From the NCBI GenBank assembly GCA_958510875.1, contig OY294071.1:33138581-33202580 (forward strand): a stretch of DNA of 64,000 nucleotides. The letters are read 5' to 3'. The notes beneath the pieces were generated by a model. The model made no database searches, had not been told where the DNA came from, and worked only from the letters and a program-made list of their open reading frames with translations. A program made the translations under genes and the position numbers. This stretch comes from Endomychus coccineus (lineage: Eukaryota > Arthropoda > Insecta > Coleoptera > Endomychidae). Shown here one piece after another: positions 15,766 through 26,200 of this stretch (within the stretch, counting starts at the first letter, position 1; each line of letters starts with the position of its first letter).

Positions 15766-18023
15766 CAGGGTGTCCCAATATTGCTGGGACACAGAGCTAC
15801 CACGTATTCTAGAGGTCAAAATAAGTCGATTGAGCCCAATTTATCTGTATACCAAAATGTACCGTTTGTCCGTGAGAAGAGTTCAAAGTTTACTAAAAAA
15901 AATACATTTTTGTATGTTGTTCCGGAGTGCTTTATACAAATTTAATGAAATTTGGTAAATGTGTATTCTAGATGATTAGCTTACTTTTAGTAATCAAAAA
16001 AACCCAAAGAAAATTGTAGAGGGGTTGGAACCACCCTCACCCCTTGGCATTTTTTCCCCCATTTTTGTAGGGGTGGGAATACGGTTTTAAGACTTTTTTA
16101 TCTGGAAGGCCTACTCATTATCTTCATTTTCTTACTCTTGTAAAAACTCCGTATTTTGCGTAGTTTTCAAGAAAAAAAATGTTTTCGCAAACACTGATAA
16201 CCGATTTTCGGGTATAGGTTTAATAAAATTATTAGACACAAATTACACAATACATTTACACAAGACAAACAATAATTTTTATAACAAGTGTTCAATGTGA
16301 CCTCCACCTTCATTAATACAGAGGTCAATTGACGTAAAAAATTTAAATGCACTCTTCTTAAAACATCGTCATTTTCTCGTAGCGCATTTACAGCATTTTG
16401 AATTCTATTCCACAGTTGTTCGATGTTATTTATTTGAACCTCGTACACTTGTCTTTTTAATTCTCCCCAGATGAAGAAGTCACAAGGGTTTAAATCTGGA
16501 GACCGCGGAGGCCATTGAATGGGTGCTTCTTGTCCCCTACCTATCCACCTGCCACCAAATTGTTCACCAAGATATTCTCTTACTGCACGTGCAAAATGAG
16601 GTGGTGCACCATCATGCATGAAGAACGTATTTCTACGCAAGTTAAGAGGCAAGTCTTCTAATAATTCTGGCAAATTTTGTTGAAGGAAACGGAGGTAACT
16701 ATCGCCATTCAGACGATCAGGTAATCGTAACGGTCCGACTATAAATTCGCCAATAATTCCGACCCAGACATTAATTTTAAATTCACGTTGATAATGTCTA
16801 CTTTTAATGGCATGTGGATTTTCATCTGCATAAACATGATCGTTGTGTAGGTTTGTCATACCGCGACGTGTAAAACAAGACTCATCAGTAAACAAGATCT
16901 TAGTATGGAATCCGTTGTCGACTACTCTGCGCTCCCGAATAGTTTGTAAAAAACTTAAACGTAATTCGTAGTCAGGTGGCAACAATTCTTGCACTGGCTG
17001 GATGTGAAATGGCCGAATTAATTGATCTCTAATGATTCGACTTACAGTGCTTTTTGGAATTCCAGCTTCTCGTTGCAATCTTCTAGTACTGGTATTAGGA
17101 TTGTTATCAATCATTTGAAGAACAGCTTCTTCCGCAATAGGTGTTCGAGCTTGTCGAGGTCTTCCAGCGTTAACTCTTACTGGGGTCAACCTCCCCGTTT
17201 CTCGAAGACGTCTTTCGATTCGGGCAAAAGTTTTATGGTTTGGAATTCTCCGGTTTGGATACCTCTCTTGATACACGCGAACACTTTCGCGGCAGTTACC
17301 TTGACAATATCCAAGAACTAATAACATGTCGGTCTGTTCATTAAAAGGAAAATTCATAATTGTGGGACGTCAAAGGAACAGCAACAACAGCAATAACAAT
17401 TAAACAAAAACAGTGATGACAATAAGAAATAATAAAAAAACAAGCAAAAGAGAACAAATAACTGACACATTTACTGTTAACAATAAACTATGTTTCCTGT
17501 CAAAATCATAACATTTGGTTTTGTCTTTGTGTCCGCGGCCAACTAAATTTTGTATTACAATTTTATTAAACCTATACCCGAAAATCGGTTATCAGTGTTT
17601 GCGAAAACATTTTTTTTCTTGAAAACTACGCAAAATACGGAGTTTTTACAAGAGTAAGAAAAGGAAGATAATGAGTAGGCCTTCCAGATAAAAAAGTCTT
17701 AAAACCGTATTCCCACCCCTACAAAAATGGGGGAAAAAATGCCAAGGGGTGAGGGTGGTTCCAACCCCTCTACAATTTTCTTTGGGTTTTTTTGATTACT
17801 AAAAGTAAGCTAATCATCTAGAATACACATTTACCAAATTTCATTAAATTTGTATAAAGCACTTCGGAACAACATACAAAAATGTATTTTTTTTAGTAAA
17901 CTTTGAACTCTTCTCACGGACAAACGGTACATTTTGGTATACAGGTAAATTGGGCTCAATCGACTTATTTTGACCTCTAGAATACGTGGTAGCTCTGTGT
18001 CCCAGCAATATTGGGACACCCTG
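15766..18023 (-). mobile_element. Tc1/mariner-superfamily transposon with ~465-bp inverted repeats
   Basis: A 2258-bp element starting CAGGGTGTCCCAATATTG and ending with its inverse, flanked by TA on both sides (15764-15765 and 18024-18025). The TIRs run 15766-16230 and 17559-18023 and differ at only a few positions (for example ATTTATCTG against ATTTACCTG, and CGGAGTGC against CGAAGTGC). Near-identity of such long arms implies recent insertion or gene conversion. One transposase ORF on the minus strand fills the centre. Identical 62-codon frames at both ends are simply the two TIR copies. Confidence 0.93.
16167..17357 (-). CDS. IS630/Tc1/mariner-superfamily transposase (DUF4817-like head), near-intact
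   Basis: A 396-residue ORF. Residues 1-115 form a DUF4817-like and helix-turn-helix DNA-binding region (MLLVLGYCQGNCRESVRVYQ, RRIPNHKTFARIERRLRETG, then STRRLQREAGIPKSTVSRII). The DDE-type core carries ILFTDESCF (D158), FFMHDGAPPHF (D249) and RSPDLNPCDFFIWGELK (D293). I count 43 residues between the last two acidic residues, longer than the 34 of classic mariner. Related insect proteins end in a GGHxEHLL motif. Here that motif lies in another frame, with its stop at 16279-16281. A one-base indel near residue ~342 therefore probably replaced the native end, and the last ~50 residues (running into the TIR) are out of frame. The catalytic core is intact; activity is unknown. Confidence 0.9.
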   Translation of the reverse strand: MNFPFNEQTDMLLVLGYCQGNCRESVRVYQERYPNRRIPNHKTFARIERRLRETGRLTPVRVNAGRPRQARTPIAEEAVLQMIDNNPNTSTRRLQREAGIPKSTVSRIIRDQLIRPFHIQPVQELLPPDYELRLSFLQTIRERRVVDNGFHTKILFTDESCFTRRGMTNLHNDHVYADENPHAIKSRHYQREFKINVWVGIIGEFIVGPLRLPDRLNGDSYLRFLQQNLPELLEDLPLNLRRNTFFMHDGAPPHFARAVREYLGEQFGGRWIGRGQEAPIQWPPRSPDLNPCDFFIWGELKRQVYEVQINNIEQLWNRIQNAVNALRENDDVLRRVHLNFLRQLTSVLMKVEVTLNTCYKNYCLSCVNVLCNLCLIILLNLYPKIGYQCLRKHFFS

Positions 18024-18149
18024 TATTTATTATATGCTTTGATATTGTTTCACTATTTAGAAATACCCTAAGCCCTGAGTCCATAAACATTCTGAAGAAA
18101 TAACTTTCAAATTTTAATATCCGCGATATAAACTGCACAGAATACGTGA

Positions 18150-19190
18150 TTCTTACGTCTTTATGTATGAAACAAAATTATTTCACTTTTAACATAAATT
18201 GCTATAAACAAATAAGTGAATGTGTAATGTGTAATCCACTTTCTCCTTTTACGTACTGGAAACCTCATTAAAATCAAAATTGAATCAATTTCCACCATAA
18301 ATATCACGATATTTACGCGATTACCAGTAAAGATTTTGATGTACATGGCTTTTTGAATACGCTTAATAGCCAATTTGAATCACTGAAATTCACAGATAAT
18401 CAGTTTCCTTTACTTGATATTAACATTATAAAAGATGGTAATCACTTCAACATATACAAAAAAAACCACATAAACAAATAGGTATACCCTGGCAGATTCA
18501 GCCACACTATTTAGATATAAAATAGCTCCATTTAATAGTCTTATTCGTAGATTATTGAACGTCCCCTTGAGCCAACGAAGTTGAGAAACTTCAGCAAATA
18601 GCGTTGGACAATGGCTACGACAAATCTTTGATCAATAATTTAATTTCTAAACAAAAAAGGAAATTGGAAGGTATCCAACTAACCAAATTAGAGCTTATTA
18701 TGTAAGAACAAGTTAAAAAATCGTTTAGGCAAAACCTTTGATACAATTTCCGACTTCGACAAATCCGGAATTTACAAAATCGATTGTGAGTCATCTTCAA
18801 AACGCTATGTGGGTAAAACTGGAAGGATTATTGCCCATACAAACAAAAATATGGGTGAAAAATCAGCGTTAGCTGAACATATTTCGAATACTGGTCACAC
18901 CATTTCTTGAGAAAGTTTATCACTTTTAAAATACAGTACAGACAAATATCTAGGTAATTTAGAAGGGATAGAAATATGTATAAACAAACAAGCCATTTAT
19001 TAAATTCCGATTTATCTCCATCTGAGGGTGACCCCTTGTTTACATTATTATCCCCAAATAGTATTTAAACAGGCACATTTTGATTCACAATTTAGTTTAC
19101 TCTGATGACGGCTACGTCCTCAGTACGTTAACAGTATTTTTAGCGGATAAGGGTGATTATCTTTCATTTATGGTGTATCCACCGTATGAA
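18150..19190 (+). pseudogene. Penelope-like element remnant: RT C-terminal part, GIY-YIG and tail
   Basis: Translation across frames gives NPLSPF from RT motif B (~18230), then KDFDVHGFLNTLNSQFESLK and FPLLDINIIKDGNHFNIYKK (~18330-18460), the usual PLE segment after the YVDD box. A thumb-like block follows (~18520-18700). The GIY-YIG domain reads FDKSGIYKIDC...KRYVGKTGRI...H...SALAEHISNTGHTI (~18750-18910), so the GIY-type tripeptide, the YVGKT box and the downstream His are visible. The tail includes TTTACTCTGATGACGGCTAC and GGATAAGGGTGATTATC. Stops and frameshifts are numerous. It belongs to a different PLE subfamily from the 4.9-kb copy, since its tail differs; matching tails occur at 54.7 and 57.6 kb. 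Confidence 0.85.
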
Positions 19191-19613
19191 CTCTTTTACA
19201 GTTTATTGACTACACTCATCGTAATTCGTTGTAACTTTTCATGTAATAAAGGTAGAGTACGCATTTTTTAAATTTAAGTCAGTTTGCTGTATTTTGGTGA
19301 GCCATTTCTCAAAATTGGGATCGTGATTTTATATGATATGAATATGTCCATTGAATGGTTAGCAAATGTGATGGGCGGTGTGCGTGTAATGACTGACACT
19401 TGAAATTATCTAATCTTCGTTGATAAATTCTGTTCTATCTATTCTATGTCTGCTGTTGTAACTTTCAAACCGGGTAACTTTTTTTTGAGTGAAGCAAATT
19501 GGCGGAATCATATACTGTTGGTAGAAGACGTTAAACTGTTCGAAACGCATTTTAAATTTTTATTTTTGCTACAATCCAAGCCGAAGGCGAGGGCTACGGT
19601 TGGCGAGCGCCCT
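19191..19613. other. Unassigned sequence
   Basis: Between the PLE tail and the direct-repeat/fold-back structure. A 65-codon ORF at 19446-19643 runs into the repeat and looks incidental. Confidence 0.4.
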
Positions 19614-19857
19614 TCCAAACTTGTAGAAAATACTATTCAATGAACAAGGCGACGGCTAGTTTCTGTAACAGTTGACGATCGCCAATCTCGGATTGAATCA
19701 TTTATCGAGTACAGTAAATCCAATATCTTATGTGAACTACGTTATGAGCATACTTTTTTAAATGATTATTTTATCGAGTTTTATCTTAAAAAAAATCTAA
19801 ATCTAAGATATCTTTAACAGCTCCGACTTTCAAGTTGTTTAAAATTCTAAATAATGT
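19614..19857 (+). repeat. Left direct repeat flanking the fold-back element
   Basis: Starts TTCCAAACTTGTAGAAAATA and shares long blocks with 22168-22490, including ATACTATTCAATGAAC, GACGGCTAGTTTCTGTAACA, CAATATCTTATGTGAACTA and TAAGATATCTTTAACAGCTC. The right copy carries two extra insertions. Confidence 0.8.
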
Positions 19858-22161
19858 AGTCAAATGGGTATATAAATATGACAAACCCGTAAATCCTTGG
19901 GAAATGGATCAATTTTGATGCGACAAAGTGCATTCTCTATAGAATGTCATCAATAAAAAAGTTGCTCACAAATAAAGTTGCACAAATTGTTTATATTGCT
20001 TATAAACAATAAATAAACAATTTAATTAGCTCATTTTTGAGATTACATTAAAATTTCAAAAAATGCAAAATTTGACTGTTTTTGATCGGATAAAGACTAT
20101 TTTTGGTCAGTGAACATGTGAAACTGAATTACTTTCATTTGTTATAAACAATTTATTTATTAACAAAATACTCTGAGCTTAGGGTCGTTTTCGGATAATT
20201 TTGGTATTCTGAGTTCGATTTTATCGTCAATACTGTCGAATGTATACCCACAAATTTGCCAATTTGTTATAAACAAATTATATTTATCATTAAATATACG
20301 AATTTGACCAAAATCTCGAGTTTATAGTCGTTGTCGGATAATATTGGCCTCCTGAGTACGATTTTATTGCTGTTATGGTCTTTAAATGCTTACATACATT
20401 TTTGAACTGTTATAAACAATTATTTTTATTAATAAAAATATGAATCTGACCAAAATATCGAGTTTATAGTCGTTGTCGGATAATGTTGGCCTCCTGAGTA
20501 CGATTTTATTGCTGTTATGGTCTTTAAATGCTTACATACATTTTTGAACTGTTATAAACAATTATTTTTATTAATAAAAATATGAATCTGACCAAAATAT
20601 CGAGTTTATAGTCGTTGTCGGATAATGTTGGCCTCCTGAGTACGATTTTATTGCTGTTATGGTCTTTAAATGCTTACATACATTTTGAACTGTTATAAAC
20701 AATTATTTTTATTAATAAAAATATGAATTTGACCAAAATATCGAGTTTATAGTTGCTTTCGGATAATTTTGACCTCCTGAGTATAATTTCATTGGTATTA
20801 TGGTCTTTAAATGCATAAATACATTTTTGAATTGTTATAAACAAATTATTTATTAACAAATAAAGGAAAAAGAAATGTGTTTTTTTATTCATTTTTATGT
20901 AATATGCACACTCAGAGCTTGATTTTTTTGACAAAATCGATGGAATGTATTAAATCTTAATATAATAAAAAATGGCATGCTCAAAAACATTCAATTATAT
21001 ATACTGCGAAATAATTAGTTTTATTCAAACTTATCACGAATAATACTTCAAAATTCCCGCTTTAATGCCGCTCAAAGAATATTATATGCGCCATAACGTG
21101 AGTGATTATTTTTTCGAAATGATAGTATTCAAAATTTAATGAATATATTATATGAATTATTTGTTTTATTTAGAATTTTGGTGAACTCTTCACAATTCCA
21201 ATTTTTCAACAAATTGTAGTCAGAAATTGTATTCTTTGGAGCAAAACCACAAATGTTAGTGATTGTTTATTATAAAATTCATATTAATAAAATTAAGTCA
21301 ACGAACAGCCTATGTCACAATATCTTTCACGTTTTTATTTTACCATTAAAGTAGATAGAGCGCCGCGCCATTCAAATTGCCGTGTCTTTTTTTTTAGATT
21401 TTATTCTCGTGGAAATTTTCAAAAGCGAATTAGAATATAATAATAAAAATGTTGATGTTTTAGTATGACAAAGTATCAATAAATATATATGAAATTAAAT
21501 GTATTAATTGTTTTAAGGAGGTATGGAAGAGTTGTTGTTAAGGAAGGGAAAACAATTGTTTAAAATTAGTAGCATGCCATTTTTTTTATTATATTAATAG
21601 ATTCATCAATTTTGTCAAAAAAATCAAGTTCTGGAGGTCAAAATTATCCGAAAACAACTATAAACTCGACATTTTGGTCAAATTCGTATTTTTATTAATA
21701 AACATATTTGTTTATAACAATTCAAACATTTATGTATGCATTTAAAAACCATAATAGCAATAAAATCGTACTCAGGAGGCCAAAATTATCCGACAACGAG
21801 TATAAACTCGACATTTTGGTCGTATATTAAATAATAAATATAATTTGTTCATAACAAATTAGCAAATTTGTGGGTATTGATTCGACGATATTGACGGTAG
21901 AATCGAACTTGGAATACCAAAATTATCCGAAAATGACAATAAAGTCGGAGTTTTGGTCGAATTCATCTATTTTGCTAATAAATAAATTGTTTATAACAGT
22001 AAATAGTCTTTATTCGATGAAAAACGGTCAATTTGCGCAACATTATTTGTGGTCAACTTTTTTTCTGATGACATTCTGAAGAGAATGCACTTTGTCCCAT
22101 CAAAATCCATCCATTTCCCAAGGATTTATTCGTTTGACCTATTTTTATACCCATTTGACTG
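19858..22161. mobile_element. Fold-back-like element with long, internally repeated inverted arms
   Basis: The left arm begins AGTCAAATGGGTATA and the right arm ends in its inverse (TATACCCATTTGACT). Outer-arm blocks such as AATCCTTGGGAAATGGAT and GACAAAGTGCATTCTCT pair across the element. The arms hold a ~145-bp sub-repeat (GTTATAAACAAT ... GAGTTTATAGTCGTTGTCGG ... CCTCCTGAGTACGATTTTAT). It is present in more copies on the left (at about 20270, 20410, 20550 and 20690) than on the right. The arms extend inward to about 20985 and 21572, where GGCATGCT pairs with AGCATGCC. No transposase is visible in the ~590-base centre. A candidate 8-base duplication, ATTCTAAA against ATTCCAAA, flanks it. 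The organisation resembles Foldback-type elements (inference). Confidence 0.75.
20265..20850 (+). repeat. ~145-bp tandem sub-repeats in the left fold-back arm
   Basis: About four consecutive units run TTATAAACAA, AATATGAATCTGACC, GAGTTTATAGTCGTTGTC, GGCCTCCTGAGTACG, ATGGTCTTTAAATGC. The second and third are almost identical; the outer units have diverged. Inverted relatives lie at 21640-22000. Confidence 0.85.
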
Positions 22162-22167
22162 CATTAA

Positions 22168-22490
22168 TTCCAAACATGTAGAATTATACTATTCAATGAA
22201 CGAGGCGAAACGACGGCTAGTTTCTGTAACAGCCGACGATCGCCAGTCTCGGATTGAAAGAAAGCATCGCGCTAATGAATCGCGATCATTTATTGAGTAC
22301 AGTAAATTCAATATCTTATGTGAACTATGTTATGCCGTTGATTGAAAGAGTTGACTTTCAATCAACGGTTATGAGTATACTTTTTTAAATAATTATTTTT
22401 ATCGAATCTTTTCTTAAAAGAATCTAAATCTAAGATATCTTTAACAGCTCTGATTTTCAAGTTGTCGTTTAGATTCTAAATAGGTATTTC
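22168..22490 (+). repeat. Right direct repeat flanking the fold-back element
   Basis: Longer partner of 19614-19857. It contains an extra GAAAGAAAGCATCGCGCTAA-type stretch (~22256-22287) and a small perfect hairpin at about 22334-22367 that is missing from the left copy. Confidence 0.8.
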
Positions 22491-23285
22491 CATTGAAAAC
22501 GTTGTTAATGAGTTTTAATCTTGTTGGAATTATTTTAGAGCTAATTAAAAACTGAAACTGAACTATACTAGCGGAAATAATCATATCATAGCCACAAACA
22601 TGTATGAATTCTTTTAATAAATAGCGGGGAATAGAATGCGGAATCGAATCAATGAATAAAATCTATAAAGTTCGTAAACCTGCTAAATCTGATGTACTAA
22701 GTTGAGAGTGTACATTGAATGACAATCACAGGAGTAAAGCTTTTCGGTAGGAGAGTAAGCTTTCCTTAGAGCTGAAGCGGCATTAGGTGAACTGTGAAAA
22801 ACTATTGTGCGTGGGTGTCGAACTGTGAACTCTCTGGATATTGCCTGAGAATTCGCAGGTGTCCTTTCGCACCTTTAATTGTACAATTGCTTACTCGCTC
22901 AAAATAACGCTTTCATTTGGTGTATTCTTTCATACGCAATTATTTTGCATTATCCCATCTGATGTAACGTGAACCCTAAGCTTTTTTCTATACCTTCATT
23001 TGTTCCCGTTCGTTCCTCTTCTTCTATTAAGTCGGCACGAAGTCTTGTGGAAAAATTACAATTCTAAGAAATTTCAAAGCTCCTGTATGTAAGTTTCACT
23101 AATTCTAAACCTCCGACGTTTATTTTGTCTAAATTCATTATAAATTGAATGATGGGCTGTTAAAAAATACGAACTTATACATGGATAACAATATATTGAC
23201 AATTTTTACTTCCCTCCCATAGGTAGTATAAGGGACGTATTGTAATTTTCCGAATTTCTTTCTGTATCGATCTAGACAATTCTTT
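22491..23285. other. Unassigned sequence before the satellite
   Basis: No recognisable gene. Some stretches (22690-22880) are slightly more GC-rich than the surroundings, but no domain or RNA signal is evident. Confidence 0.4.
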
Positions 23286-23289
23286 AGGT

Positions 23290-26200
23290 GAAGTCTGTGT
23301 GTATGAGCGTGTAAAGTTTTGCAAAATTTCATAAACGTATGGAAAAAAATCGATTTTGGTCGTCCTCATCGATTCTAATGAAACACCGATATAGTACGTT
23401 TTCGAAGGTAAAAAATTGGATTCTAGCGTTAGTTTTAACCTCAGACCTTCATTCACCACGTTACAGACTATCGGTACCCTAAATTCGGCTCATCTCATAC
23501 ACAATGACCCTAACAAAATCATGTTGTAGGGGGATAATGCACTTAAAATTTGATTCGGGGTTCTTCTGAGATTTAACTGAACATATTTCAGTGATTACTC
23601 CAACTTTTTGGAATTTTCGTGTTTTGCAATATTTCATATGGGTAGGTATTGAAAAAATTCGATTTTGGTCGACCTCATCGATTCTAATGAAACACCGATA
23701 TAGTATATTTTCAAAGGGGAAAATTCGATTCTAGCGTTAGTTCTGACCTCAGACCATGATTAACCACGTAACAGTGTCGGAAGTGGACAGAACCCTGAAT
23801 TCTGCTCATCTCATACACAATGACCCTAAAAAAATTATGTTGTAGAGGGGATAATGCACTTGAAATTTGAATCGAGAATCTTTTGAGATTGAACTGAACA
23901 AATTTCAGCGATTTGTCAAATTTTTTGAACTGTTCGATTTTTGGGAAATTTCATAAGGGATGGAAAAAATTCAATTTTATTCGACCTCATCGATTCTAAT
24001 GAAACACCGATATAGTATATTTTCAAAGGGGAAAAATTCGATTCTAGCGTTAGTTCTGACCTCAGACCATGATTAACCACGTAACAGTGTCGGAAGTGGA
24101 CAGAACCCTGAATTCTGCTCATCTCATACACAATGACCCTAAAAAAATCATGTTGTAGAGGGGATAATGCACTTGAAATTTGAATCGAGAATCTTTTGAG
24201 ATTGAACTGAACAAATTTCAGCGATTTGTCAAATTTTTTGGACTGTTCGATTTTTGGGAAATTTCATAAGGGATGGAAAAAATTCAATTTTATTCGACCT
24301 CATCGATTCTAATGAAACACCGATATAGTATATTTTCAAAGGGGAAAAATTCGATTCTAGCGTTAGTTCTGACCTCAGACCATGATTAACCACGTAACAG
24401 TGTCGGAAGTGGACAGAACCCTGAATTCTGCTCATCTCATACACAATGACCCTAAAAAAATCATGTTGTAGAGGGGATAATGCACTTGAAATTTGAATCG
24501 AGAATCTTTTGAGATTGAACTGAACAAATTTCAGCGATTTGTCAAATTTTTTGAACTGTTCGATTTTTGGGAAATTTCATAAGGGATGGAAAAAATTCAA
24601 TTTTATTCGACCTCATCGATTCTAATGAAACACCGATATAGTATATTTTCAAAGGGGAAAAATTCGATTCTAGCGTTAGTTCTGACCTCAGACCATGATT
24701 AACCACGTAACAGTGTCGGAAGTGGACAGAACCCTGAATTCTGCTCATCTCATACACAATGACCCTAAAAAAATCATGTTGTAGAGGGGATAATGCACTT
24801 GAAATTTGAATCGAGAATCTTTTGAGATTGAACTGAACAAATTTCAGCGATTTGTCAAATTTTTTGGACTGTTCGATTTCTGGGAAATTTCATAAGGGGT
24901 AGGGATAGAAAAAATTCAATTTTAGTCGACCTCATCGATTCTAATGAAACACCGATATAGTATATTTTCAAAGGGGAAAAATTAGATTCTAGCGTTAGTT
25001 CTGACCTCAGACCATGATTAACCACGTAACAGTGTCGGAAGTGCACAGAACCCTGAATTCTGCTCATCTCAAACACAATGACCCTAAAAAAATTATGTTG
25101 TAGAGGGGATAATGCACTTGAAATTTGAATCGAAAATCTTTTGAGATTGAACTGAACAAATTTCAGCGATTTGTCAAATTTTTTGGACTGTTCGATTTCT
25201 GGGAAATTTCATAAGGGGTAGGGATAGAAAAAATTCAATTTTATTCGACCTCATCGATTCTAATGAAACACCGATATAGTATATTTTCAAAGGGGAAAAA
25301 TTAGATTCTAGCGTTAGTTCTGACCTCAGACCATGATTAACCACGTAACAGTGTCGGAAGTGGACAGAACCCTGAATTCTGCTCATCTCATACACAATGA
25401 CCCTAAAAAAATCATGTTGTAGAGGGGATAATGCACTTGAAATTTGAATCGAGAATCTTTTGAGATTGAACTGAACAAATTTCAGCGATTTGTCAAATTT
25501 TTTGGACTGTTCGATTTCTGGGAAATTTCATAAGGGGTAGGGATAGAAAAAATTCAATTTTAGTCGACCTCATCGATTCTAATGAAACACCGATATAGTA
25601 TATTTTCAAAGGGGAAAAATTAGATTCTAGCGTTAGTTCTGACCTCAGACCATGATTAACCACGTAACAGTGTCGGAAGTGGACAGAACCCTGAATTCTG
25701 CTCATCTCATACACAATGACCCTAAAAAAATCATGTTGTAGAGGGGATAATGCACTTGAAATTTGAATCGAGAATCTTTTGAGATTGAACTGAACAAATT
25801 TCAGCGATTTGTCAAATTTTTTGGACTGTTCGATTTCTGGGAAATTTCATAAGGGGTAGGGATAGAAAAAATTCAATTTTAGTCGACCTCATCGATTCTA
25901 ATGAAACACCGATATAGTATATTTTCAAAGGGGAAAAATTAGATTCTAGCGTTAGTTCTGACCTCAGACCATGATTAACCACGTAACAGTGTCGGAAGTG
26001 CACAGAACCCTGAATTCTGCTCATCTCAAACACAATGACCCTAAAAAAATTATGTTGTAGAGGGGATAATGCACTTGAAATTTGAATCGAAAATCTTTTG
26101 AGATTGAACTGAACAAATTTCAGCGATTTGTCAAATTTTTTGAACTGTTCGATTTTTGGGAAATTTCATAAGGGATGGAAAAAATTCAATTTTATTCGAC

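Noticed and set aside
15770..15958. Identical 62-codon ORFs at 15770-15958 and 17831-18019 as a duplicated gene
   Set aside because: They lie in the two copies of the transposon's terminal inverted repeat.
19092..19112. Functional hammerhead at the CTGATGA of the 18-kb PLE tail
   Set aside because: The core half CTGATGA is present, but the matching GAAA half and stem III are missing, so a complete motif cannot be drawn.
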